In this document: positions 22,441 to 34,211 of the stretch, one piece after another | How the letters are laid out: every line of letters begins with the position of its first letter | Position numbering within the stretch: position 1 is the stretch's first letter | Assembly: GCA_951394405.1 (NCBI GenBank) | Contig: OX596342.1 | Span: forward strand, 558,001-622,000 | Length of the DNA stretch: 64,000 bases | Origin: Coprinellus micaceus | Taxonomy: Eukaryota; Basidiomycota; Agaricomycetes; Agaricales; Psathyrellaceae | Direction of reading: 5' to 3' | Program-made: the position numbers and the translations under genes | The notes under the pieces: generated by a model | Databases searched by the model: none | What the model saw: the letters and a program-made list of their open reading frames with translations, nothing else | What the model was told of the DNA's origin: nothing

Positions 22441-24290
22441 ATGGCGACTGTTGCTATCTACTGCGTTGTTTCTGGTGACGGCCCTGATAAAGTATTCAAC
22501 GTCAAGATTTCTCAGCACGATACTGTCGCCTCCCTCAAGGACATGGTCAGAGAGAAGAACCCTGCTCGTTTTAAGGACATCGATGTCGCCGCCATACAAC
22601 TCTTCAAGGTTTCCCTTTCCATGGCCGACCTGGAGCAAGCACAAGATCCGAGGAAGGTCAATGGCGTGCAGGAGCTCTCCTCTCCGTTTGACAAGATATC
22701 AGACCACTTCCAGGATCTACCAGACGATAAAGTCCATGTTATCGCACTCGCGCCTACTGGTGAGCGTCGGGTATTAGCCTGCCATTTCTCGCGGCTCATG
22801 GATTCGACCAGTACGGCCCAAGCGTCCCAGGTCTCCATCACCCTCGATCCAAAGCCAACTCAAGCGAACCAAGCTTGCCGCTGAGTCCCCATCACGCGTA
22901 GCGCAACCATCGAACTACTGGGAAATGCAAGCCATCCCCGGTCAGAGGCTCCTCGACGACCGTCCTGTTCCGGATACCTCCATTGCCCCACTTGCACTCC
23001 TCTATCATGGATTTGGGATTTTCGACGACATCGTCGTTGGTCGCAAATCGATCGACACCCAGGAATTTACCCGCATACGCAGATTAATTGAACCCGGCGT
23101 CGATGCGTTCGCTACGGCCATGTCAGCCACCTACCAGAGCGAGGACGAGCGACGGGACAAAGGGTTGGGACTACTCAACGACATCCTGGTATCAGGTCAT
23201 GGCGTGGGGCTCTATAATACGCTCTCTTCGACCTCAATTGGCTCAGATGGGCACGGTGTTGGCCCAGGTGGGGTGCCTCTGACTGTCGTCGAATTCAAGA
23301 ACAATCTTACCAGGATCAGCGCAGACCCTTGCGTCGAGGCCGTAGCGTACGTTATGCATCTTCATATGGCGATGGAGAAGAACGACGACCTGTTCCGAGG
23401 ATGGAGGCTCCCATGTCCTGGGATTACCATCGTGGGTGAGCACATTGAATGATTGTCCTTTACCGAACGCTTGGCGTATACCTCCCTCAGGCCACACCGT
23501 CACGTTCTACGCAATTGTGCTGCTCCGGGATCAGTACCGGGTTGTCAGCCTAACTCCAGCGTTATCATGTCTTGAATCCGCCAGCAATGGTAGGGATCTG
23601 GACGCACTGCACCTCGGCTTTGCAGCTACAATCGAACTCCGCACCCTCATCCTGGCCGATATCGAGCGCCACTCCAATACCCCCCCAAGCCCTATCCCCC
23701 GCGGCGCCCACCGCCTGCCCGCTATTTCCCAATTGCGCAAGCATGGCGCACCCGGCGAATATGTCAAATTCCAGATAACAGAGTACTTCTCCGCTCGGGA
23801 AAACTATCGAGAGCTTTACATCGCGGACACGCTCGAAGACACAGCCGGTTCCTCGACGATCCTCGTCAAGTTTTCTCGGACGTACGGCGTCGACCTACAT
23901 GACTACTGTTTTCGTGCGGGCCATGCGCCGAAGCTCCTCGGGTTCGAGGCGCTGCCTGGCGGGTGGTACGGGATTGCGATGGAATATTTACAAAATACGG
24001 ACAGCCTCAATAATGCGCGGTTCGAGGCGGACCTCACGAAGCTGGTGAACGGGTTTCATCAAGAGGGGTGGGTGCACGGCGACCTGCGCGAGACGAATAT
24101 CCGCTGTAGGGGCGACAACTTCTGGATTATTGATTTCGACTGGGGAGGCAAGGACGGGGAGGCTGAGTATCCGACGCCGTATCTGAACGCTGAGCTGATT
24201 ACGGGTCGAACCTGTAATGACTTGAGGATCCGGAAGGAGGATGATATGCGCGTGCTTCGTAACACGCTGGATAAATTATTACCCTCTTAG
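22441..24290 (+). CDS. Crinkler (CRN) protein with kinase-like C-terminal domain
   Basis: The header starts at ATG 22441 and ends with KVHVIALAP. Exons 22441-22759, 22902-23435 and 23491-24290 join in phase 1 to give about 550 residues. The second exon begins with QPSNYWEM and then LDDRPVP, matching the linker that follows headers in this family. The last exon has kinase-like features: ILVKF (lysine strand), HGDLRETNI (catalytic loop) and IDFDWGG in place of DFG. CRN proteins are modular effector-like proteins, first known from oomycetes and also found in fungi. Whether this one acts outside the cell or inside is unknown. Reading through the first donor instead gives a stop at 22884. The first intron (142 bases) is longer than the local norm, so that junction is the weak point. 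Confidence 0.65.
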
Positions 24291-24345
24291 GCTTCATCAT
24301 AGACCAACATTTTGGTCACCGAGTGACGTGAATCGCCCACTCAAC

Positions 24346-24452
24346 AAGCGCTCGGCCATATCTGAGATCTGAGGCCTGACTGAGTTTCAAACTCCGCTGT
24401 GGCTGGCATGTTCGATGTTGTCTTCCTTCCTCCTTCTTACCTAGCCTCCACT
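24346..24452 (+). repeat. 5' flank shared by CRN genes, copy 3
   Basis: Repeats the AAGCGCTCGGCCAT motif (24346-24359) and the CTGACTGAGTTTCAAACTCC block found upstream of CRN2. ATG 24408 here is in frame with the CRN3 start at 24453. Confidence 0.6.
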
Positions 24453-26919
24453 ATGGAGCCTCTCTGTATCAACTGCCTCGTTTCCAGTCGCCGGCCTGAC
24501 CAAGCATTCACGGTGAAGATCCCTCCGAACAAGAATGTCTCCATCCTCAAGACAATCATCAAGGAGAAGCTACCCGTTACTTTTGCCGACACTATGATGA
24601 CAGACATACAGCTCTTCAAGCTCAAGGTTTCACTTGCCCCCGACGAGGCTAGTCGAATTTCAGATCCCCTCCAGGGCGACGCCGTGCAGGAGCTCTCCTT
24701 GCCCCTTGTGAAGATCTCAGTCATCTTCGAGGATCTGCCAGACGATAAAGTCCATGTTATCGTACTCGCGCCTACTGGTGAGCATCGGGTATTAGCCTGC
24801 CATTTCTCGCGGCTCATGGATTCGATCAGTACAGCGCAAGCGGGCCCGTTCGTTAACTGGTATGCCGCTCAACTACCCTCAGTAACACATGCCAACGAAC
24901 CCGCTCAACAGACGATGATCGCACTGCAAAGCGCTCTCGTCCATTAGAAACCAGTACGCTAACATCATGTTCGTCGTCCGTTCCGACTGCTGACTGAAAT
25001 AACTAAACGATCAAGAACAATGTAGATACCCTTCCTCGTTTCCTCCCTACCTGCCTGACTTATTAATGGCACTACTTCAAAGATGCCAACGCTCCCCGTG
25101 CAGAACGACCTCATACGGAGTCCCATCGACCCGGTGAGCTGTAGACCTGACCTCGATTCTCGGGACACTTGCTGATGATTGGTTGTAGACCCGTACCTCA
25201 TGGCGATCTATGACATCCTATGGAAAGGGGAGTTCCATGAGCACGTGGAACTATTTGGAAAGCATCGTCTCCCAGCTGCCACTGGGGATACTCCGAATCT
25301 ACTCGAAGGTCCGTTAATCCCATCAAATATAACCGAAAGTTCTCATAGCCTCTCAAAAACGAGCAGATGGACCTGCGGGCGATGAAGCGGGAAAAGACGA
25401 GATTGAGGTCCTTGATCTCTCGCCGCTGAAGCTCGGCCCAGTCGGTGAACTTCTGCGTCCTTATACCCAGACCCTCATCAGACCAGCATACGGTGAATTC
25501 TGGCAATACGTCAAGGACACCGTGCACCAGAAAAAGAATAAAGATGTGTATCCTTGTTACTTCATGCTGCTTGGACACCCGGGAATCGGTGAGCAGGGCT
25601 CTCTTCGTAACGCCTGGGCTGATCACTGAAGACCATCAGGGAAAACCGCTTTACTCTTCGTCATGTTATGCTGGTGCCTCAAGACGAAGACGCCGGTGTA
25701 TTATCAACCCAAAGCTCATCGCATCTGGTTCTTCAACGAGGACGGCTGCGAGTGCCTTGAACAAACGGATTTCGCCGAGCATGCCAAAAAGCTGAAGGTG
25801 GTTCACTATTACCTGTTCGACCTCAACGGAACTCAGAAGGTGAACGACGTAGAGGGTGTCGCACACACCGTTGTCATCGTCTCGAGCTCGCCTAGCACGA
25901 CACATTACAAAGCCTGGGCGAAAATGTACGGGGATTCCCGTGCCTTTTGGAACTGGTGGATGGAACCTTGGACATTGGAAGAGCTTATGGCCTGGACGTG
26001 CGTGATGCCTTCTACCTATGTCCCTCTTGTCACTAAATCATATGAAAGGCGATTTCGAGGTGGTAACTTAGAGGCGGTCCAACATGCATTCATGCGATTT
26101 GGAGGTTCAGCACAACTGTGCTTCGGCAAAAAATCAGCACTAGTATCCGCAATGCGGGCGCAGGACGATGAGATCAACACTATCGTGGAGAGTCAGGCTT
26201 CGATTATATCGCCGCTTTCTCAAAGTCCCCAGACGCGGCGCGAAAACTGGTCCAGCACTGTTGCCGCTATTTTCCCACAGCAGCAGGGCGGAAAGATTGT
26301 TCGCGGTCGGGCGAAAGTCCTCTTCGCCTCGCCGTATGCAGCATCCCAGATCGCACAAAGGGCTCAAAAAGGCCTCATCGCATCTATCTTCAGATACTTT
26401 GATGACCTATGCCGAAGCAATTGGTCACGAACTGTTGCGGGCTCGATATTCGAAGAACTTGCTCATAGAACCTTGCGGGCAGGTCTTGATAACGCCGAGC
26501 TGCGGAGTTTGTCCATAGATGAGAAAATCACAGTCGATCTCCACACTGGACACTGGCACCAGGAACAACTCTTCGACACTGATGACCTTCGGACTAACAT
26601 CAAGCCAAACACATACCTTCGCCCTAAATCACGCACATTCCCTGGGATAGACTCGTTAATCCTCGACCAAAGCGGCTGCCTTAACCTCTTTCAAATCACA
26701 ATCAATACCTCGTGCCGGGTCAATTTAACGTTTTCGAAGGAGATCGCCGAGAAACATCGGACCAATATGCGTCTAATTTTCGTTATGCCTGTCGAAGGAG
26801 GAAGGCAGATGGAGGAACAAGGCGTTGATGCTAACGAGGACAATTTCCATACGAGTGTCCAGCAAATCCCCCAGTTCGTGCTTACGCTCACGAGTGAGCA
26901 GGTTAAAGCAGTAATTTAG
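24453..26919 (+). CDS. Crinkler-type protein with P-loop NTPase and nuclease-like C-terminus
   Basis: The header starts at ATG 24453. Exons 24453-24777, 25083-25133, 25189-25308, 25367-25588 and 25640-26919 join, every intron in phase 1, to about 665 residues. The 51-base intron 25589-25639 splits the Walker A motif, which reads GHPGIGKTALL after splicing. A strand with HTVVIVSSSP and W-rich helices follow. Near the C-terminus, FPGIDSLILD and then LFQITI fit the restriction-endonuclease-like core of NTPase-nuclease Crinkler proteins, related to trypanosome RHS proteins; I infer this from pattern only. Without the first intron (305 bases), the header frame stops at TAG 24945-24947. A loose F-box fragment lies just downstream. 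Confidence 0.65.
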
Positions 26920-27191
26920 TTTGAAAGTACTTTACGGGAACAACTTGTGACTCCCAGTCTGGTGGTGTGGATGGGGCCCAAAATGACAACTTTCTTTGAC
27001 CTCCTTCCGCCCGTTGACACTCAGCTTTCTCAAGGGTCGATCCAGACTCGCCTCCAACGTGTCACCTTTCAGCACCGGATTCTGCGACACGTCGAGCTCC
27101 ACGAACGGCTCATTCTCCCACTCCCCAAACAACATGTACACCGCCAGCCCAAATCGCACAGCAATTCTTCCCTCTCCTTGACTCCAGCCCG

Positions 27192-27542
27192 ATGAGTCTC
27201 GTCCACCAGTATAACGTCCTTCGCGGCCTTCCTTCCGCTCAGCATATCAGTATTCGCGTCTTACAGCTCGGAAGGATTGTGTGGACCAGAAGGAAGAACG
27301 GGGATTGGACTCTGATATTCGAGGACAATCTTACCGAAGGTCTTGTCGTGCAGGCGAAGGGGAAACCCTTGTGGGGCACATCCGCGGCGGACATTTTCGG
27401 GTCGTCACGTCCTCGGGGGCCCACGATGGGGGTAGGCAGGGATGCACCCATTCTCCGGAACGACCACCGCGGCCACTTAGCGAGGTTGTGTTCACCTTAC
27501 ACCATTGACGAGCCGTACCTGGGGTCAGATATGTCTGGCTGA
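27192..27542 (+). pseudogene. F-box protein C-terminal fragment
   Basis: An open frame (ATG 27192) resembles the C-terminus of the F-box gene at 19149-20909: LGRIVWTRRKNGDWTLIFE, VVQAKG and RNDHRGHLARLCSPY line up with the same order of motifs there. The preceding 200 bases read a weak match to the exon before it (QRVTFQ...) in another frame. No F-box domain is present, so this is most likely a truncated duplicate. Confidence 0.5.
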
Positions 27543-27980
27543 ACGAATCACTTGGTTCCGGGCCACCTCGCTGTCACGCCTTTCCTTGTGCCCCTAGACC
27601 CTCAGGCGCCTCACTTGCCGTATCATTTTGACCATTTCCTTTCAAATAATCTGTGTCATATGTACTGATGCTACTGTGCGCTCGGACCCTATCTCATATT
27701 CCAACACGCTCGTTTGATCTTTCGGTTTTGGGCGCTAAACGCTTCGGCCATGGTCTGAGTGATCCCCGATATTTGCGGTTATTTCGTCTCATTGGTCACA
27801 CCAAATACTGCCAATGCCCAGGATTTATGAGGACGCGGCGTATCAATACAGCTTGTACCATGACCACGACCACGGCTGGAGCGACTTTCAAAACTGCAAA
27901 CCCTCACAATCGGACCATTCTCCAAACCCCGGTCTTCTATTCCCGATGAGGCCCCCCTCGAACTGGATGAACCGCTTCAG

Positions 27981-29040
27981 GCATCAACTTGCTGGACATC
28001 AGCCCCTTGGTAAATCTCCGCGTGGTATCCCTCCCTTCCCTCGACTTCAACAGGCTCTCTATGCCTCCGATATCAGAGTTGCTGGAGCAAGTATCTACTC
28101 TGCCTATATTGCAAGACCTATCTATCAGCTTGCTTCACCACTCTATGGCTCCCATGAGCCTGGCTTCATCCCTGTCGGGAAGGACTTACCTTTTTCCGGC
28201 TTTGAAGAACATGTGCCTCCACACCTCCAATCATATCATCTGCGCCATCCTCCGCGCAATCGGTGCGCACACCATCATAAGCCTCAGCCTCAGGCCTCCA
28301 GAAGACGGATGGGGAATGTCATACCCTGGGGCAGCGATGTCCTTTCTACCATAGCCCGCACTCATTTTCGTAGCTTATCAGTCCTCCAAATTCAATACTG
28401 GACGGTACTTAGAGCGGCATGGCTCGAGGCGTTGCTTCAAATTCCAGGGTTACAATGCCTGGACATGGACCTTTCCCCATGCTCGTCCCTTACCGACGAT
28501 CTCATCACCCAAATGACGTCCTCGTGGCCTCAACTCGAACATTTCCGACTCTACTCTTCGCGAGGAGGGATAAATCTCTCAATCCACTGTATCCAGGCGT
28601 TCGCGAGGCACTGTCCAAAACTACTTTCACTTTCCCTCGACCTCGAAACTGGGGATATACCCGGTCCGATGGCAGCGACGGGCTTGGTCCCACTCGCGAA
28701 GTTAGTCGTCTTCTCAGTGTCCTCATGGTCTAAAATCCACGGAGACGAGGACGTTGACCTTATCGAGCAACACCTTCGAGAAGTGCTCCCATCGCTACAA
28801 CTTGCTTATGTGGAACGGAGGGACTGGGGTGACTATGGCATGGAGAGGAAAGAAGACTGGGATTTCGTGTTTGACCGCATCTATCAAGACCTCAATCCTG
28901 TCTTGCAGGAGCAATGGACCCAATTCCAGCCTTCGTTCTCTGAGTGGAGGGATTCCCCGGTTGCAAAACTCACCCTCAGTGAGTATCGCAAGGAGCAAGA
29001 AAAAAAATCGGTGGTGTCGCCAGTCGCTGTTGGTTCCTAG
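27981..29040 (+). pseudogene. LRR protein gene fragment with a frameshift
   Basis: After an acceptor-like CGCTTCAG at 27980, one frame reads leucine-rich repeats (LVNLRVVSLPSLDF, LPILQDLSISLL, PALKNMCLHTS). The frame then shifts near 28340, and the repeats go on in another (HFRSLSVLQIQYW, IPGLQCLDMDL, CPKLLSLSLDL) to a stop at 29040. A 38-base GT...AG stretch could be spliced to repair it but is shorter than the usual introns here. It resembles the body of agaricomycete F-box/LRR proteins; no F-box was located upstream. Confidence 0.45.
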
Positions 29041-29328
29041 TGGACGGACACGAACGCGGGTGGATCGGATATCTGAAAGTATACACATATGCAGACTGGA
29101 TAGTACAGGAGCGCTGGATACATGGTAGGGCTTGTACATCGCTAGGGTTACATCGATTTCTAATGATACAGTGAGGAGCATGATGCATCGGACGAGGGCG
29201 CTTATCAGCGAAGATGCGGAGAAACCAGAAAAGAGTCCAAGATGGACGGAGGTATCCCAGAAGAGAATCCAAACGGACGGCAGGCATGGAGAGTAGTATC
29301 GAAAAAGCAAGCCGATGTGCGGAGAAGG

Positions 29329-31433
29329 TCACCGTCCAGAAAGGTAAGAAACGCTAGTATAGTAGGCATCGAAGTGCGGGTCGTTGAAAGCACCTCCCTC
29401 ATCGAAAGGGGTCGAACCATCCTCATCCTCCAAGGTGCCATCGTCTGACGAGTGGTCCATCCCATCGTTCTGCTCCCCATCGCTTTCCATAGCGGAAGGG
29501 TGCCTCCGGATGTCAACCTTAACGCCGCTCTTCTCGAGCGAGCAAGGTTGCTGAGCGTCGATGACCTCCCCAATCGTCGACACTTCGCCGTCCTGCAGCT
29601 TAATTGCACAGGAGGCCAAGGGGGCGTTAGGCCCCAGTTGAATCTCGATATTTTCGAGACTGCACGACCCGTGCACCTTCCTGTCCGCCACGAACTGGTT
29701 GAGGATGAACGTGAGGTCTTCAACCTTGACCTGGCCAGTCGTGTCTTGAAGGGATATTGAGCGGAGTTGAGGGCAGTGCATCTGGACAGGAGGAAGGGTG
29801 GAGGACGATGCGGTGGGCGACGTTGAAGGCCCGGCTGAGTAGAACTTGGCGGGTTCGGGGAGGAGGGTGTAGAGGGGATTCACGGGCATGCCGACGAGCT
29901 CCAAGGTCTGGAGGCCCTGTAGTGAACTAAACATCGTGCTGAGAGACTGTGTTGACGAGGATCGCACATTCTTGAGGGCGAGGTTGGTCAAAAGTGGGAA
30001 TGGGGGGTGGGGCTTGGTATCAAAGTCTACGAGAGTCATGTCGTCTTCATCATCCTCAATCAACCTTCCGTCAATCTCGATCCCACCTCCGACGCATGTG
30101 GTGATGGATGAGGTGGAGTCCTTCCTCGTTTTGACCTGATACTGCCCCCCGTTCGAGAGGTCATACGCCGCCAAGTACCTCTCCTTGACGCTGTGGAATT
30201 CCCCTGTGCCGAGGTACGTCAACAAGCTACCCGCGTCGATGACTTCGGGATCCGCAGGATAGGTCGCTTCCTCCAAGACGAGGCTCTTGAGGGTGGGGGC
30301 GTTAAGGAGCTGCAGGACGGTTTGACCTTCGAGCCCCGATCTGTATCCGAGAGTGAGTTGTGACAGATTGGGCAGAAGGACCCCGTCAAACTCGTGGTGT
30401 ATAGTGTCGATGACCTCGTCGATGTCGGTGGGGACAGAGGGGCCGGACCCAGAGATGACCAGGTTCCGAAGTCGAGGATTGCAGGATAGGAGGTTGTGTA
30501 GCTCAGATAGCGAGGGCCGGACATCTGGGCAATGGGAGCACAGCTCCAATGAATACAAGCCTGTCTTGGTCGAGGATAAGGCCGCTGAAAGTGAAGGCCA
30601 GTCCACGTGCACTCCACGCAGCGAGAGGTGACGAAGTCGTGGGAGGAGGGAGGTAGGGTGAGGTGAGGAAACAGGGGCTGTGGCGGAAAGGAAGTAGGGA
30701 TCCTTGAGGGATTTGGGCTCAAATTCTTGCGAGAAGCTGACAAAGTCGTTGCACCGCATGAGGGATAGCAACTCGAGCTGGGGGGCTCCCTTTTGGAGGA
30801 TACCAGGGTTGATGAGCTCCAGTGCCCTTCGCATGGGCTTCCAGGTATCGGTGAGGATGTTGAGAGATCTCCATCGCGAGAGGTGGGGTAATAGGCGAGA
30901 GACCACTGTTTGGATGTGCTCGACAGAGAAAGGAGGCGTATACGTATAAGAGTCGGGTGTGATCCTATTGCGGGTGTGAGATCGGGTTCGCTCCCAGAGG
31001 TAAAAAGAAGCGGAACATACTCTTCTTCCTGGAAGTCCCATTCCTGGTCTCTAGCATCTATGAGGATGTCGATTGGATAGTGTCGCGACAAGGCAAGGTA
31101 GGAGGTGATATGACGGGTATCAATTGTGGTAGGTGTTGAGCTCGACGAAGGATCTTCGGTCTGTCTCACGAGTTCAAGAGTAATGCATAGGCTGGTCCAG
31201 AGGCTAGGGGTGTTCAATGCGACTTGCCGCCAGTAGCGGCTGACACTTGCGAACACCAGAGGAGTCTTGACGCTTTCCGCATCGAATGCCGGAGCACCGT
31301 CAGGAGCGCCACCGAGCCCCCCAGAGGGCAGTGGCTCAGCCATCGCATGGGTGCCCAAGGTCAAGATATAGGACAGGAGCTCCACCGGAAGAGTGTCGAT
31401 GGGTGCTGGCCTTGGTCGAGCGTATGTGGTCAT
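29329..31433 (-). CDS. F-box/LRR protein
   Basis: Minus-strand gene with two exons, 31433-31021 and 30964-29329, separated by a 56-base intron that joins QEEE to ITPDSYTY in frame. The N-terminus holds an F-box: IDTLPVELLSYILTLGT, then VFASVSRYWRQVALNTPSLW. A long leucine-rich body follows (LPRLRHLSLRGVHVDW, LPNLSQLTLGYRSG, FPLLTNLALKNV, LQGLQTLELVGMPV), then an acidic end. The F-box binds Skp1, and the repeats would select the ubiquitination target. An alternative upstream Met at 31532 is in frame, but 31433 sits closer to the F-box. The substrate is unknown. Confidence 0.8.
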
Positions 31434-34211
31434 CCTATAAGGGGATCGAATGCCGGCGGGAAGAAGAGGAGGGGGAAACGCGAGTAGAGAATGAAATGAC
31501 TGCGACGACAGTGTTAAGTATTGGACTTCCATCTTTTTGTCTCGTTGAATTGATCAATAGTGACGGGGAGACAAAAGAACGAAGCAAGTGCTATAGCACT
31601 GGGAGGACTGCAATAGCGCTGGGTAGTCAGCAGATCATATCGGGTTAGAGATCCTGCCACGCTTATTGTTCTAGCAAACGGTTTCTTTGTCAATAGATTT
31701 CAGTATCCACCCAATGATACACACGCACTCTGCACCCAGGCGGTCGATAGGAAACGGCAGCAACCAGGAAAAGCGACAGGAAACCGCGAGACGGGAAACG
31801 AGAAAAGAGATTGGAAAACTGTAACTGGCGAGTTATAAGGGCCACCTCCAGGCGTATCAGCCCCCGGGAGATGAGACGGACATTATGGGCGTTTCCAGCT
31901 TCAACGCAGGCCTTCAGCTTGGTATGTTGAAAGGACTGACCAATTCCGTCCACAAGAACAAAGGAGCGTCCAAATAGGAAGTCCGCGTTGATCAAGATCC
32001 CGTGCCACGTGGGCCGGGATTCACCACGGTGACGGACTGAGAAATTCCTGCCTCCGTTGTCCTCTCTCGGAGTCGTGCACTGCTGTGGAAATCCGAGTCA
32101 GACAGAAGGTGTTTCGGTGTGAATGAGAGAACTGTAGAAGACTGCTTAAAATGAAGTGTCTATGGAGTCCCCAGGTACTCTATTTGGACTACAATGGGCT
32201 CCAAGAGAGGAAATGCAACGGGATGCGGACTTCCCCAGTCCTACACGTCGTCTCTGGGTGCGAAAATTGGGCAACTCATTGGGGAGATGGCCGAGTACCA
32301 GATTTTCCAAGGAGAACGGAGGGCACTTCCCTTGAGCATATCCCTTTGTCCACCGACGGTCTGCCCCTCACCGCAGCGCTCGGCGTAATGCAGTGGCTAC
32401 GGCATGGTCTGATGGCTGGTGGACCTGGAATCCATACGGTCGCAAGGTTATGAGCGGGGTCCTGAGAACCCTCCTCGCAGTGAGTGCTGGTTTCCTTCCA
32501 TGTCACAAAGCGAGCGCTCAAATGAGCAACGGGGGATACCCGACACCCCGAGGTTTCCGTTCGCCATCAAAGCACTGATTAGATTAATTAGCCGGACGCG
32601 TGCGTATCCCCTTTCGATGGCGGCCCGCCACGACGACAGAGGGTATTCAACTTGGGGGCATTCGAAGCTTGCTGTATTCAGTCCAATTTCAATAACGAGA
32701 CCAGCTCGAAACAATTTACTCGATCTCCTACTATCGTCACTTGAATATCCTGGGAGGTGTCAACCTTACGGCTTTAGTTTCGTCCAGTGCATTGAATAGC
32801 TGGACTTGGCTGACCGAGCACGCTTCGTGCGAGCCACGCCTCACGGGAGAATCAACCACTTACAGGCTGCCGACGCACCAACCAACTGTGTGGAAAATTT
32901 CCGAGACATAATGCCCTTAGCCCTACGCGATTAAAGGGTCGTACCTTGGTCAGATCCAGACAGCCGTGACCTGTGGCCAAGTTTGTCCGCACGGCGCTTG
33001 GACATTGTCTCGCCGTGCTCGTACCTGTGGGAGATTTTACGACGGTTAACTTCGCTTTCGCAAGTAATTGAGCTGATTAATGGTGGTGCCAATGAGGGAG
33101 GCACCCCAAAGCGCGGAAGACGGGAGGGAAAGCGTTGCTAACTAGCGCTTCCTGTTTCTCCGACTCGAGGATACAAGAAAACGACCATTTGTGTGCAGGA
33201 CTTCCAGAATACCTAGTATTTAAGGCTCCCTGCCCAATTTTTTAACGATTCATCCAGCAGCGAAGTGGTAGCACTTCCCTTGGACGACTGTCGGAAATTG
33301 ATGGCCATGAAGCGCTAAGCGCCCAAACACCGTCAAATGCAATATACCCCTTTGTCTGTATTAAACCCCTACAATACGGTGCACGAGTTGAACTGGTATT
33401 AATCGTCTATGTGCTTCTGAAGATCTGAAGTCGTGGTTTCTCCCGGTCGATCGCGGGGGTACCTAACCCCGCAGAAAGGGAGTGCCGCATCCATGCACAG
33501 CACAATGCGCACGTCTCTCCCGAGGCTATATAATTACGGCATGGGATGGTCGACATCGCACACTTCCCTGTCACTCAGCGCATTGGCGATTCTTTCTCCC
33601 AGTAAATCCTGCGTTCGAACCTGGGCCGCTTTACGCACAGCATTCCTCCCGTCCCCGCAACGCGAACACTACCACGCCACCAAATATGATATTACCGCAA
33701 TTTACTCTGCCACCTTCCATTTCCATCGAGGCCCTTGTGCCCTACAAGGACACACATTTCTCATCTCCGAACTTGGTCGCGAAATTACATACATACCTTC
33801 GCCTCGAGACAGCGCTTACCTTCGATCACGCCCAAGGACACCACTCAGGCCATTCAATAATTCTGATGGTTAGATCTAGGCTAGATGGTCTTCGGAAAAA
33901 TCGATAGATAGAGGGGTACAACGTGGCCACGATAATTATAAAGATACAACTGCTATTGAATGGCGAGATGGATAATCAGTATGCAATCCCAAGCAGTACG
34001 ATGGCAGAAACCCATATGTAAAACGCCGTCCGTATCCTTTTGTGCGGGACTGGCATCGACGAGGACGCAGCCTCTGGGGACCGAGATAGGTACCCCGTTC
34101 AGAAAGGTACTCAGAACGCGGCCCCACAGAGATACGGTTCTGAGGCACTTGTCACCCCACCCCTACCCCCACCCCCACCCAATACCTTCCCATGCATCGA
34201 CCACGCGATCA
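31434..34211. other. Long intergenic region, no supported gene
   Basis: About 2.8 kb with only short frames (31690-31995 minus, 32419-32799 plus, 33433-33907 plus), none with a family motif or clear exon partners. It may hold the promoter of the F-box gene and old, decayed sequence. Confidence 0.35.

Noticed and set aside
31537..31544. TTGTCTCG, the outer end of the foldback element; also at 33005-33012
   Set aside because: Only the first eight bases match, with no matching second arm and no target duplication.
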